Source of the DNA: Anaerovorax odorimutans DSM 5092
GTDB taxonomy: Bacteria > Bacillota > Clostridia > Peptostreptococcales > Anaerovoracaceae
Direction of reading: 5' to 3'
NCBI RefSeq assembly: GCF_000426305.1
Contig: NZ_AUFC01000008.1
Coordinates: 78,937 to 142,936 of the forward strand
DNA: 64,000 bases
The notes beneath the pieces are model-generated. The model saw only the letters and a program-made list of their open reading frames with translations. It did not search any database and had not been told where the DNA came from. The translations under genes and the position numbers were made by a program. Shown piece by piece: positions 10,237 to 18,975 of this stretch. How positions within the stretch are numbered: the first letter of the stretch is position 1; each line of letters starts with the position of its first letter.

Positions 10237-11104
10237 CAAAAACCACCTCATTTCCAAAGAATACAGGCCCATCTTTACATACTTTTTTCAACACGATTTT
10301 TTCACAATTATTTTCAATATCTTTTTCTTTGATTTTACATATGCAGCCTACACAAGCACCATAACCGCATCCCATACGTTCTTCCATAGATACTTGCAAT
10401 GGAATTACCTTTTGTTTATTTTGAATTTTTTCCTCTATACAATAATTTGTTAATGCCTTCAGCATAACTTTTGGTCCGCAGGAATAACAGTAATCTATTT
10501 GAATATCTTCTTTTTCAATAAGTTTAACTACATTGCCATGAAATCCAACACTTCCATTATCAGTAGCAATATAAACTTTATCACAGTAATTTTGCAGCTC
10601 TCTTTGTAAAAAAGGTTCTTCTCTAAAGCCTATGACCGCAATCAATCTTATCCTGTTACGCTTGTATTCATCATCTTCTTTTTTTCTGATTGTTTTTGCT
10701 AGTTCAAGCATTGGAGGAACACCAATTCCGCCAGCCACAAGCAATACAACTTTATCCTTATTATCAGATAAAACACAATCCATATCTTCTAAATTAAAAC
10801 CATTTCCGTTTGCTGAGGAAAGTTTAATTTCCTCACCCTCAGTATATGAAGAGAGTTCTTTTGTTCCCTGCCCCACAACTCCATAAACCAATGTTATATT
10901 ATCACCTTCCAATTCGCATATACTTATTGGTCTTGGTAATAACAGACTTTTATTGTTTAGATATACGTTTACAAACTGCCCTGCTTTTGCACCATTTGTA
11001 ACCTCTTTGGCTCTTAATACTATTTTGTATATGTCTTTTGCAATCTCTGTATTTTCAACTATTTTAGCTTTTACTACTTTTTTCTTTGCTTCAAAGCAAC
11101 TCAT
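10229..11104 (-). CDS. pyrK: Dihydroorotate dehydrogenase electron-transfer subunit PyrK
   Basis: This 291-residue flavoprotein resembles ferredoxin reductase. It has an FAD-binding segment LLPRPISIC, an NAD-binding segment AGGIGVPPMLEL and a C-terminal 2Fe-2S cluster site in CGYGACVGCICK plus a later Cys (KKVCKDGP). It accepts electrons from the FMN of PyrD and reduces NAD+. Its ATG shares the A of the pyrF stop codon (TAATG), so it is probably coupled to pyrF translation; the ribosome site is AGGGGG inside the last pyrF codons. Confidence 0.95.
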   Translation of the reverse strand: MSCFEAKKKVVKAKIVENTEIAKDIYKIVLRAKEVTNGAKAGQFVNVYLNNKSLLLPRPISICELEGDNITLVYGVVGQGTKELSSYTEGEEIKLSSANGNGFNLEDMDCVLSDNKDKVVLLVAGGIGVPPMLELAKTIRKKEDDEYKRNRIRLIAVIGFREEPFLQRELQNYCDKVYIATDNGSVGFHGNVVKLIEKEDIQIDYCYSCGPKVMLKALTNYCIEEKIQNKQKVIPLQVSMEERMGCGYGACVGCICKIKEKDIENNCEKIVLKKVCKDGPVFFGNEVVFDE

Positions 11105-12021
11105 TAAATTGCCCCCTGTAAATCTATTTTCATTTCTTTTGCTGATTCTCTTGCTGCATCAGCAAAATTCATTTCATTATATCGTGAATCTTTTTTATAC
11201 GCTGCAATAATTCCTCTGGAAGAATTTATAATACAGCCTAGTCCATCCTTGTCAAAAAAACCTTTTAAATCTTTACCTTTGCCGCCTTGAGCTCCATAAC
11301 CGGGCACTAAAAAGAAGGTATGAGGCAATCTTTTTCTAAGATCTTCCCCTTGCTCTTTATAAGTAGCTCCTACAACTGCACCAATTTTACTGTAACCTTT
11401 TTTGCCCATCGCAAGTTCTCCCCATTTTGAAACTAAATCAGCAGTTTGTTCATAAAAAGTTTTATCCAGATTTTCTACTTTTAAATCCTGAAGTTCACCG
11501 CTGCTGGGATTACTTGTCTTAACTAAAATGAAAAGACCTTTGTCCAATTCTTTACAAGGCTTTATAAAAGGCTCAATACCATCAAATCCTAAATAAGGAT
11601 TCAAAGTTACGGCATCTTCTTTCCAAAGATCAAAATATTCATCTTCAATAGAAATTCCTGCGATATGTCCGGCATAAGCCGCTGCTGTTGATGCAATATC
11701 TCCACGTTTAATATCGCCTATAATAATTAAGCCTTTTTTCTTGGCATAATCTATAGTCTCTAAGTAAGCTCTTAATCCTTCTAATCCATATTGTTCATAC
11801 ATGGCAATCTGAGGTTTGACTGCTGGAGCTATATCACAGATTCCATCAATAATTCCTTTATTGAACTTTATAAACATTTCTGCTGCAGCTTTTGGTGTTT
11901 TTCCGTATGTTTCAAGCATCTCTTTTTTTATCATATCAGGTATCATCACATAAGTAGGATCAAGACCTACTACTGTTGGATTTTCAAATTTTATAATCTT
12001 TTCTAACAATCTATCTATCAT
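11104..12021 (-). CDS. pyrF: Orotidine 5'-phosphate decarboxylase, PyrF type 2
   Basis: The 305-residue protein makes UMP from OMP. Its length and the motifs FENPTVVGLDPTYVMIPD and IGDIKRGDIASTAAAY place it in the longer subfamily 2 (mycobacterial/clostridial type), not the 230-residue E. coli type. The Lys in IIGDIKRGDI is the catalytic lysine. I chose ATG 12021, which overlaps the pyrC stop as TAATG and has GGGAGG 7 nt upstream; a TTG five codons earlier also exists. Confidence 0.95.
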   Translation of the reverse strand: MIDRLLEKIIKFENPTVVGLDPTYVMIPDMIKKEMLETYGKTPKAAAEMFIKFNKGIIDGICDIAPAVKPQIAMYEQYGLEGLRAYLETIDYAKKKGLIIIGDIKRGDIASTAAAYAGHIAGISIEDEYFDLWKEDAVTLNPYLGFDGIEPFIKPCKELDKGLFILVKTSNPSSGELQDLKVENLDKTFYEQTADLVSKWGELAMGKKGYSKIGAVVGATYKEQGEDLRKRLPHTFFLVPGYGAQGGKGKDLKGFFDKDGLGCIINSSRGIIAAYKKDSRYNEMNFADAARESAKEMKIDLQGAI

Positions 12022-13343
12022 TATTTTGCCTCCCAAACAATTTCACCATTACAAATGGTATACTCAGCCTTACCCCATACATTAATTCCTGTAAATGGTG
12101 TATTTTTAGCTTTTGATAAAAATTCTTTCGGATCTATCATATATTTCTCTTCAATATCAATTATCGCTATATCTGCTGCATAACCAACTTGCAAACTACC
12201 TCTTTTTAATCCTAATATCTCTGCCGGATTTGAGCTCATTTTTTCAATAAGTTTCAGTGGAGATAATATCCCTGTTTTTACTAGATAAGTGTAACTTATA
12301 GGGAAACTCGTTTCAAGGCCAATAATACCAAATGGTGCCTTTTCAAAAGGTAAAGCTTTCTCTTCTTCACTGTGAGGCGCATGATCTGTAGCAATGGCAT
12401 CCAAAGTGCCATCCTTCAGTGCTTCTCTTAAGGCAAGCATATCATCTTTAGTTCTCAGCGGAGGATTCATTTTCATATTTGTCTTTGCCAGTGGTTTTTC
12501 TGCTACAATTTGCTGGTTTACTATTTCCCATTCAGTCATTGAAATATAATGGGGCGCTGTTTCTGCAGTAATCTTAATACCTTGCTTCTTTGCTTCACGT
12601 ATTAAATTCACACTTCCTCTTGTACTCATATGTGATAAGTGTAATTTACAGCCAACTTTAGCTGCAAGCTCGATATCTCTTTTTACAATGTTTTCTTCTG
12701 CCTCTCTTGGAATACCTTGCAAACTCATCCCGTATGACACCAAGCCCTCATTCATAACACCGCCGGTTAAAGTATGATCTTCTGTATGATCAAATATAGG
12801 AAGATTTAATTCTTTTGCTTTTTTCATAGCTTCTTCCATCAAGTTTACATCCATTACTGACTTTCCGTCTTCACTTATTGCACAAATTCCATGACCCAAT
12901 AATTCTTTACATTTTGTTTCTGCTTTGTTCATTTCATCTAAATCAGCTAATTGTTTTCCTTCCTGATTTTTAGTAATCGCACCTATGGGAAAAACATTGA
13001 TTAATGATGCTTCTTTAGCTTTATTATCTACAAAAGAGACAATTTTTTCGTTATCTATTACCGGATTGGTATTAGGCATACAACATACTGTAGTAAATCC
13101 ACCTCTGGCTGCTGACCTGCAACCACTGGCTATATCTTCTTTATATTCATATCCCGGCTCTCTGAAATGGACATGCAAATCAATTAAACCGGGAACAACC
13201 CATTTTCCTTCTGCATCAATGAATTTCACATCATTATCATCCATGGGATCAACAATAACTCCATTATTAATCCAAATATCACTGATTTCTTGAGTTCCTT
13301 TTACAGGATCAATAACCAAACCATTTTTTATACATAACTTCAT
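12021..13343 (-). CDS. pyrC: Dihydroorotase
   Basis: The 440-residue amidohydrolase closes carbamoyl aspartate to dihydroorotate. The zinc ligands are seen in DLHVHFREPG at 55-64, with further metal His residues in FDHTED and LHLSHMSTRG, and a catalytic Asp in AIATDHAPHS. This is class I dihydroorotase, as usual in Gram-positives. GAGGAG is 9 nt before the ATG. It lies third in the pyr operon, about 50 nt after pyrI. Confidence 0.96.
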   Translation of the reverse strand: MKLCIKNGLVIDPVKGTQEISDIWINNGVIVDPMDDNDVKFIDAEGKWVVPGLIDLHVHFREPGYEYKEDIASGCRSAARGGFTTVCCMPNTNPVIDNEKIVSFVDNKAKEASLINVFPIGAITKNQEGKQLADLDEMNKAETKCKELLGHGICAISEDGKSVMDVNLMEEAMKKAKELNLPIFDHTEDHTLTGGVMNEGLVSYGMSLQGIPREAEENIVKRDIELAAKVGCKLHLSHMSTRGSVNLIREAKKQGIKITAETAPHYISMTEWEIVNQQIVAEKPLAKTNMKMNPPLRTKDDMLALREALKDGTLDAIATDHAPHSEEEKALPFEKAPFGIIGLETSFPISYTYLVKTGILSPLKLIEKMSSNPAEILGLKRGSLQVGYAADIAIIDIEEKYMIDPKEFLSKAKNTPFTGINVWGKAEYTICNGEIVWEAK

Positions 13344-13391
13344 TTTCTGCTACTCCTCTACTTCTCTTTCTTATGATGTACATTATCCATT

Positions 13392-13823
13392 TTACTTACT
13401 GTTCATAGTAACTATCTCATCGCAATATTCACATCTGTATTCTTTATTTTCTTCGTCAATAAGATGAAAAACATGTGGTACATTTGTTTCTACAGATGTA
13501 ACACAACGTGGATTTTTACATTTAATTACGTTTGTTACTGTCTTAGGAAGTTCAAGTTTAATCTTCTTTTTAATAATATGATCTTCAATAATATTTACTG
13601 TGGCTTGATTATCAATTAGTCCCAATGCCGCTAAATCGATATCATCTAAATTTTGAAGTTTAATAACATCTTTTCTTCCATATTTGTTGCTTGTTGCATT
13701 CATTATAAATGCCACTGTACCCTTTGATGCGTCAATATTTAAATAATCAAGAATCTTTACACCAAAGCCTGCCTTAATATGGTCTATAACAATTCCCTTT
13801 TCAATACTATTAATTACTACCAT
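13392..13823 (-). CDS. pyrI: Aspartate carbamoyltransferase regulatory subunit
   Basis: This 143-residue protein binds CTP/ATP and makes aspartate transcarbamoylase allosteric. The C-terminal zinc domain has Cys102, Cys107, Cys131 and Cys134 (C-x4-C ... C-x2-C), the ligands that hold it to PyrB. The start at 13823 has AGGAGGTAAAGAG directly before it and lies 11 nt after pyrB; a start six codons earlier would sit on top of that ribosome site. Presence of PyrI means the first pathway enzyme is under feedback control, in addition to the transcript-level control seen upstream. Confidence 0.95.
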   Translation of the reverse strand: MVVINSIEKGIVIDHIKAGFGVKILDYLNIDASKGTVAFIMNATSNKYGRKDVIKLQNLDDIDLAALGLIDNQATVNIIEDHIIKKKIKLELPKTVTNVIKCKNPRCVTSVETNVPHVFHLIDEENKEYRCEYCDEIVTMNSK

Positions 13824-13834
13824 CTCTTTACCTC

Positions 13835-14761
13835 CTAACAAGTTACACCTAAAACACTCATAATCAAAGCCATTCTAATAAACATACCATATTTTGCTTG
13901 CTTAAAATAAAGGGCTCTCGGATCACTATCTACTTCAACTGCTATTTCATTAACTCTTGGAAGTGGGTGCAATACTATCATATCTTCTCTTGCTAATCTC
14001 ATTTTTTCTAAGTCTAGTATATATCTATCCTTTAACCTTATATAGTCTTCTTCGTTAAAAAATCTTTCTCTCTGTACTCTTGTCATATATAATATATCCA
14101 AATCATGGATTACTTCTTCCATTTTTTGTACTTCTTTAAACTCTATATTATTTTTAATTAAAACTTCCTTTATAACATAATTAGGCAATCTTAATTCTTC
14201 AGGAGAAATAAGTATAAATTTTATATTATTGTATCTGGAAAGAGCCTTTATTAATGAATGTACCGTCCTTCCAAATTTTAAATCTCCACAAAGACCTACT
14301 GTCAAATTATCAAAATGACCTTTTTCTTTTTTTATTGTCAATAAATCTGTTAAAGTTTGAGTAGGATGTTGATGGCCCCCGTCACCTGCATTAATTACAG
14401 GCATATCTGTACTCAAATGAGCAACTTTCGGTGCTCCCTCTTTTGGATGTCTCATAACCGCTAAATCCACATAACATGCTACGGTTCTTATTGTATCAGA
14501 AATACTTTCACCTTTTGCAACTGAACTGGAATTAGGTTCAGAAAAACCTATTACTTGTCCTCCTAATCGCAGCATGGCAGCTTCAAAACTAAATCTTGTT
14601 CTTGTGCTTGGCTCGTAAAATAATGTTGCCATCAGTTTTCCTTCACAAGCCTTCGTATATTTTTGAGGGCACTCTATAATTTTATCGGCTAACTGAAAAA
14701 GTTCTTCTAATTCACTTGTTGTAAAATCCATAGGTTCTAATAAGCTTCTTCCTTTTAACAT
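13835..14761 (-). CDS. pyrB: Aspartate carbamoyltransferase catalytic subunit
   Basis: The 308-residue enzyme condenses carbamoyl phosphate with aspartate. It shows [13 protein letters not shown] (carbamoyl phosphate loop), the [11 protein letters not shown] 80s loop, HPTQTLTDL and the HPLPRVNEI 240s loop. The start at 14761 ([13 protein letters not shown]) has GGAAGGAG 8 nt upstream. The reading frame is open for 44 more codons upstream, but these run through the leader terminator and encode only hydrophobic residues, so that extension is not credible. It is the first structural gene of the pyr operon. Confidence 0.96.
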   Translation of the reverse strand: MLKGRSLLEPMDFTTSELEELFQLADKIIECPQKYTKACEGKLMATLFYEPSTRTRFSFEAAMLRLGGQVIGFSEPNSSSVAKGESISDTIRTVACYVDLAVMRHPKEGAPKVAHLSTDMPVINAGDGGHQHPTQTLTDLLTIKKEKGHFDNLTVGLCGDLKFGRTVHSLIKALSRYNNIKFILISPEELRLPNYVIKEVLIKNNIEFKEVQKMEEVIHDLDILYMTRVQRERFFNEEDYIRLKDRYILDLEKMRLAREDMIVLHPLPRVNEIAVEVDSDPRALYFKQAKYGMFIRMALIMSVLGVTC

Positions 14762-14783
14762 CGTGTATACTCCTTCCATACAT

Positions 14784-14809
14784 AAAAAAAGTCTTCCAAA
14801 AAGGAAGAC
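14784..14809 (-). terminator. Attenuator terminator in the pyr leader
   Basis: Stem GTCTTCC / GGAAGAC with loop TTTTT, followed by TTTTTTT on the minus strand. It ends 22 nt before the pyrB start codon and lies between the operon promoter and the first structural gene, so it must be bypassed for expression. The 5' arm could alternatively pair with the GGAAG in the pyrB ribosome binding site. Confidence 0.85.
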
Positions 14810-14816
14810 ATAAATT

Positions 14817-14936
14817 TCAAATATTAATAAAAGAAATAGAAGAGAAACTAATACTGCCGATATAAAACGAATCCAAAAATACCGGTAAATCATGTAATCT
14901 TTTTAATTTTGTAACATCATATCTATTCCTATCCAT
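14817..14936 (-). CDS. Pyr operon leader peptide, 39 codons, pyrL-like
   Basis: A short ORF starts with ATG 6 nt after the very strong site AGGAGGAG. It encodes [20 protein letters not shown] and then a Ser/Ile/Phe-rich stretch, and stops with TGA 7 nt before the terminator stem. Its second half is rich in uridine (runs of five, four and three U). The position, ribosome site and uridine runs match the logic of the 44-residue E. coli pyrL leader, in which a ribosome close behind a UTP-starved polymerase blocks the terminator. The peptide sequence itself is not similar to pyrL. Function is inferred from architecture. Confidence 0.75.
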   Translation of the reverse strand: MDRNRYDVTKLKRLHDLPVFLDSFYIGSISFSSISFINI

Positions 14937-14979
14937 AGTTTACTCCTCCTAATTTCTAAATTTAGCTTAAATCTTCAAT

Positions 14980-15008
14980 ATATTATCATAAAAAAATACT
15001 CAGGTCAA
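14980..15008 (-). promoter_or_regulatory. Sigma-A-type promoter of the pyr operon
   Basis: TTGACC, 17-nt spacer, TAATAT, predicted start near 14973, about 37 nt before the leader ORF. The -35 box is embedded in the hairpin that ends the upstream transcript. Confidence 0.8.
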
Positions 15009-15021
15009 GTACCTAAGTATT
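14990..15021. terminator. Terminator overlapping the pyr promoter -35 box
   Basis: Stem AATACT-AGGT / ACCT-AGTATT followed on the minus strand by a T-run (14990-14994 on plus are A) and on the plus strand by a T-rich stretch. It ends the small membrane protein transcript just before pyr transcription begins. Confidence 0.75.
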
Positions 15022-15043
15022 TATATTTTTATTTTTTTATTTA

Positions 15044-15217
15044 TTATGACCTATGTCTAGAGTTATATGTCAAAGCTGCTATTATATACAAAACACTTAC
15101 TACAATCAGCATCTTAAGTACTGCCTCTTTGCTGTCACCAAATCCAGCAAATTTAGCAATCAGACTGGCTATGACTATAGTTATCCAATAATATAATACC
15201 AAACTTACTTTACTCAT
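15044..15217 (-). CDS. Small hydrophobic protein, 57 residues
   Basis: The sequence begins MSKVSLVLYYWITIVIASLI and has two likely membrane helices (about 5-22 and 34-50) separated by a short polar loop FGDSKEA, ending NSRHRS. GGAG lies 9 nt before the ATG. It follows the MscS-type channel gene by 33 nt on the same strand and is closed by the terminator at 14990-15021, so the two probably share a transcript. I do not recognise a family. Confidence 0.65.
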   Translation of the reverse strand: MSKVSLVLYYWITIVIASLIAKFAGFGDSKEAVLKMLIVVSVLYIIAALTYNSRHRS

Positions 15218-15250
15218 AATAAAATTCTCCGTTTCTAAAGTTATTTAATT

Positions 15251-16033
15251 TTATTTTTTTAAGTTTACATCCAACTGTGGGAATGGTATTGATATACCTG
15301 CTTCATCAAAAGCTAATTTTACTTTTTCTTCTAAATAATATTTCACATCCCAATAATCTTCTGTCTTACACCAAACTTTTAAATCAATACCTATACTACT
15401 GTCATTATGTCCTGATACTCCAATAACAATATCTTCATCTTTAAAAACTTTATAATTTGATACTGCAACTGAACGCAGGATATCTTTTGCTTTGTCTATA
15501 TCATCACCGTAACTGATTTGGAAATTACAATCTACACGTCTGTTTTCTGCTTTAGAATAATTTACAACTGTAGAATTTGCCAATTTACCGTTAGGGATAG
15601 TAATTATTTTATTATCAAATGTAATTAATGTAGTATACAGCAAATCTATTTTTTCTACCTTCCCAGCTGTTTCATAATCTTCTATGTAATCACCTTTTCT
15701 GTAAGGTTTTGTACAAATAATCAGAATACCGCCGGCAAAGTTAGAAAGACTGTTTTGTAAGGCTAAAGCAACAGCAATTCCAGCAGCACCAAGCACAGTA
15801 AGGAAAGCCGTTGGTGGTATCCCCATTTTACTAAGTGCAGTAATCAGAACCACAATCCAAAGAATTACTTTTATACAATTAATAATAAAAGTATGAATAA
15901 CTTCATCAAGACCGCTTTTTACTAAAGCTTTTTTAACAATTTTACACACAATTTTTATAGCTATATACCCTACAATTAAAATAAGAGCTACAATGCCAAT
16001 TTTAATAAGTAAGTTCATATATTTCTCTGGCAT
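15251..16033 (-). CDS. Small-conductance mechanosensitive channel (MscS family)
   Basis: This 260-residue membrane protein has an N-terminal helix, two more membrane segments, and the pore-lining TM3 with the Gly/Ala-rich pattern LGAAGIAVALALQNSLSNFA (about 80-100). It continues into the beta domain (KPYRKGDYIE) and the C-terminal alpha/beta domain ending FPQLDV. Such channels release solutes under osmotic downshock. The start at 16033 (MPEKYMNLL) has AAAGGAGA 7 nt upstream; an ATG 14 codons earlier would place that site inside the gene. Confidence 0.92.
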   Translation of the reverse strand: MPEKYMNLLIKIGIVALILIVGYIAIKIVCKIVKKALVKSGLDEVIHTFIINCIKVILWIVVLITALSKMGIPPTAFLTVLGAAGIAVALALQNSLSNFAGGILIICTKPYRKGDYIEDYETAGKVEKIDLLYTTLITFDNKIITIPNGKLANSTVVNYSKAENRRVDCNFQISYGDDIDKAKDILRSVAVSNYKVFKDEDIVIGVSGHNDSSIGIDLKVWCKTEDYWDVKYYLEEKVKLAFDEAGISIPFPQLDVNLKK

Positions 16034-16158
16034 AATTATTCTCCTTTCACTAATAGATATTTTTTTATTATACACTACTCTACTCTAAAAGTGCAATCTA
16101 TACTTGTTGTTTTTAAGAAAAGTAAGTGAAAATTTCAAAAAAAAGAAGTAAAAGTATG

Positions 16159-16188
16159 AAAAAAAGAAGTGACTATCTGCCACTTCTT
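16159..16188 (-). terminator. Terminator of typA
   Basis: Stem AGAAGTG / CACTTCT followed by a run of T on the minus strand. The 5' arm lies inside the last codons and the stop codon of typA. Confidence 0.8.
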
Positions 16189-17984
16189 CTACGTTCTAAT
16201 TCTTTTAATAATTTCTTTCTGAGTCTTATATCATCAGGTACAATTTCCACTAATTCGTCATCGTTAATAAACTCCAGTGCTTCTTCCAATGTAAACACTC
16301 TTGGCGGTGACAATTTAATTGCATCATCACTTCCTGCAGCTCTCATATTAGTTGCTTTTTTTGCTTTACATGGATTTACTACCATGTCTTCATTTCGACT
16401 GTTCATTCCAACAATCATGCCTTCATATACTTTTGTACCCGGTTCTATAAACATGGTTGCTCTCTCACTTATATTAAATAAAGCATAAGGTGTGGATACT
16501 CCCTCTTCCTGTGCAATAATAGCACCATTTGTTCTTTGAGGTATTTCTCCCTTATATTCTTCAAAACACTCAAATCGCCTTACCATGGTGCCTTCTCCCC
16601 TAGTATCATTAATAAATTCTGTTCTATATCCAAGAAGTCCTCTTGTGGGAACAAAGTATTCCAATCTTGAGTATCCATCTTTCCCTGACATACTCTTCAT
16701 AATACCTTTTCTCACATTTAATTTTGAAATTACTGTACCTGAATATTCATCCGGAACATTTATTACAACCTGTTCAATAGGCTCCAATTTTTTTCCATTT
16801 TCACCTCTGTGCATTATAACTTCAGGTTTTGATACTGCTAATTCATAACTTTCACGTCTCATATTTTCTATCAGAATGGAAAGATGTAATTCTCCCCTGC
16901 CAGAAACTTTATATCCTTCAGTACCTTCTAAAGGCTCCACAAGCAGTCCAACATTTACCTCTAATTCTTTTTCAAGTCTTTCTTTTAAATGTCTTGTAGT
17001 AACATATTTGCCTACTTTACCAGCAAATGGTGATTTATTTACCATAAAATTCATAGATAACGTTGGCTCTTCAATATGAATCATTTCCATTGGTAGAGGT
17101 TTTCCTAAATCACAAACAGTCTCACCGATTGATATATCCGCAATACCTGAAAGTACAACAATATCTCCGCTTTCTGCTTCTTCTACAGGAATACGTTTAA
17201 GACCTTTATATACAAAAACTTGATTAATTTTTCTTTGTACAATACTGCCATCTGCCTGACAAACAGTAACAGCTTCTCCCGACTTAATTTTTCCTTTTGA
17301 TATTCTTCCAATGCCAAGTCTTCCAATATAATCATCATATGCGAGGGTTGAAACTTGTAATTGTAAAGGTTCATCGTTATAATCGGGATATGGATCTACA
17401 TGTTTTGTAATAGTTTCAAAAAGAGGAATAATATCATTATTATCATCCTCCATTTCATATTTTACAACTCCGTGCTTTGCCACACCATAAAGAATCGGAA
17501 AATCCAACTGTTTATCACTTGCATCAAGTTCCATAAACAATTCATAAACCATATCAACAACTTCCATTGCACGCTGATCTCTTTTATCTATTTTATTGAT
17601 TAAAAGTATGGGATTTAACTTCATTTCCAAAGATTTTTGAAGTACAAATCTAGTTTGAGGCATTGGGCCTTCACTGGAATCAACTAATAAAATAACTGTA
17701 TCTACAGTTTTAATAATACGTTCTACTTCCGATGAAAAATCAGCGTGGCCCGGAGTATCTACAATATTAATCTTTATATCTTTATACATAACAGAACAAT
17801 TCTTAGAATAAATTGTAATTCCACGTTCTCTTTCTATATCATTGCTATCCATAATACAGTCAACTACATCTTCGTTATCTCTAAAAACTCCGCTCTGAGA
17901 TAAAAATGCATCCACTAACGTTGATTTTCCTGCATCTACATGGGCAATTACTGCTATATTTATAATCTTTTGTTTATTATTCAT
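16173..17984 (-). CDS. typA: Ribosome-associated GTPase TypA/BipA
   Basis: The 603-residue translational GTPase has the G1 motif AHVDAGKST at 14-22, DTPGHADF (G3) and NKIDKRDQR (G4), then EF-G-like domains and the BipA-specific C-terminal domain (IGMNSRNEDMVVNP, ending LRKKLLKELERRRSGR). BipA helps 50S assembly and stress adaptation. AGGAAATTCTCA precedes the ATG. It is a single-gene unit, with its own terminator overlapping the stop codon. Confidence 0.97.
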   Translation of the reverse strand: MNNKQKIINIAVIAHVDAGKSTLVDAFLSQSGVFRDNEDVVDCIMDSNDIERERGITIYSKNCSVMYKDIKINIVDTPGHADFSSEVERIIKTVDTVILLVDSSEGPMPQTRFVLQKSLEMKLNPILLINKIDKRDQRAMEVVDMVYELFMELDASDKQLDFPILYGVAKHGVVKYEMEDDNNDIIPLFETITKHVDPYPDYNDEPLQLQVSTLAYDDYIGRLGIGRISKGKIKSGEAVTVCQADGSIVQRKINQVFVYKGLKRIPVEEAESGDIVVLSGIADISIGETVCDLGKPLPMEMIHIEEPTLSMNFMVNKSPFAGKVGKYVTTRHLKERLEKELEVNVGLLVEPLEGTEGYKVSGRGELHLSILIENMRRESYELAVSKPEVIMHRGENGKKLEPIEQVVINVPDEYSGTVISKLNVRKGIMKSMSGKDGYSRLEYFVPTRGLLGYRTEFINDTRGEGTMVRRFECFEEYKGEIPQRTNGAIIAQEEGVSTPYALFNISERATMFIEPGTKVYEGMIVGMNSRNEDMVVNPCKAKKATNMRAAGSDDAIKLSPPRVFTLEEALEFINDDELVEIVPDDIRLRKKLLKELERRRSGR

Positions 17985-18306
17985 TGAGAATTTCCTGCTT
18001 TCTTTTGCTTCTTTACTTATCTATTATAAGCCATTTTTTTACATTTATCTATTCAACCTTTTAATTATATCAGAAAAAGTACAAATTGAACAGTTTTTAT
18101 TTTTACCAATAATATAATAAAAATTGCAAATGTCCGCATTTTTTTAATTTATAATGTAATATTTATACCTTTATAGTCTAAGATTTCACGGCCTTGTGTG
18201 CCATTGATAATAAACTAAAACATGATATCCTTGTTTAGGGTAGTGCCCTAGATTTAGAAAAGCCCCTTGTAGTCTCTCTACAAAGGGCTTTTCATTGTGA
18301 AACGAT
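17985..18306. other. Intergenic region upstream of typA, holding the ntp terminator
   Basis: The 18257-18293 hairpin lies at the right end. A TATAAT box for typA is visible at 18023-18028 (minus), but the best -35 (TTGAAT at 18051-18056) is 22 nt away, which is too long. No small gene is seen. Confidence 0.5.
18257..18293 (-). terminator. Terminator of the V-ATPase operon
   Basis: A long stem GAAAAGCCC-TTTGTAG pairs with CTACAAG-GGGCTTTTC around a short loop and begins about 13 nt after the ntpD stop. The stem ends in its own T-run on the minus strand. Confidence 0.85.
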
Positions 18307-18969
18307 TTACGCTTCTCTTTTTTTCTTTTCTTCCAATGCTTTTTTTAAAATAAGATCCTTAACTTTCATCATTCTGATAGTTCCAGCACGTTCATTTTCT
18401 TCCAACTTCATGGTTATATACTTAATGGTTTCCTGACAGTTTGGAATCATAACGTTCTCCAAGGCATTTACACGCCGACGAGTACGTTCAATTTCCTGTG
18501 CCAAAAGCTGAGCAGTTTTTTCGCTTTCTGCCAAACGCAATAAAGGTTCCATGGCATTAGAAAACGAAAGTATTGCACTATCTAATTCACCTGAAGAAAA
18601 AGCAAGACCATAAGGATAAATATCTCCACTGCTCTCTTCTTTCTGGAAATCAAAAACAGGCACATTTACGCTCATAATATTCTTTTTTGTAACCTTTACA
18701 GCAACAGTTTGCTGAGGTATCATTAAAGACTCACCCAAAACGCTTTCGCTTAAAACAGCTCTAGCAATAACAAAGTCTCTATAAGCATTTTCCAACGCTT
18801 TCTCCACCTCTTCACGCAAACGCATGTTTTCCCGCACGATATTTAAGAACTGCTTCATCAGCTCATCCAGCTTATCTTTCAACAGCTTATGACCTCTTGT
18901 TGCCGTCTTAAGCTGCTGCTTTAATCTGGACATTTCCATACGGGTTGGATTGACATTTAATCTAGCCAC
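18307..18969 (-). CDS. ntpD: V/A-type ATPase subunit D (central stalk)
   Basis: This 220-residue, largely helical protein begins ARLNVNPTRMEMSRLKQQL, the typical V-ATPase D start, and forms the rotating coiled-coil shaft together with subunit F inside the A3B3 head. Long alpha-helical stretches at both ends match the family. It starts with GTG, with GGGGAG about 10 nt upstream, 6 nt after ntpB. It is the last gene of the nine-gene operon and is followed by a strong terminator. Confidence 0.95.
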   Translation of the reverse strand: MARLNVNPTRMEMSRLKQQLKTATRGHKLLKDKLDELMKQFLNIVRENMRLREEVEKALENAYRDFVIARAVLSESVLGESLMIPQQTVAVKVTKKNIMSVNVPVFDFQKEESSGDIYPYGLAFSSGELDSAILSFSNAMEPLLRLAESEKTAQLLAQEIERTRRRVNALENVMIPNCQETIKYITMKLEENERAGTIRMMKVKDLILKKALEEKKKREA

Positions 18970-18975
18970 GACTCA

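Noticed and set aside
14762..14893. N-terminal extension of PyrB by 44 hydrophobic codons
   Set aside because: The frame is open, but it runs through the attenuator stem and T-run, lacks a ribosome site and encodes residues absent from the family; the ATG at 14761 has GGAAGGAG.
14810..14980. PyrR-binding RNA in the pyr leader
   Set aside because: No match to the PyrR loop consensus could be found by eye; the leader is instead occupied by a translated ORF.
18023..18056. Promoter of typA
   Set aside because: TATAAT is clear, but the best -35 is 22 nt away; not strong enough to list as a promoter.
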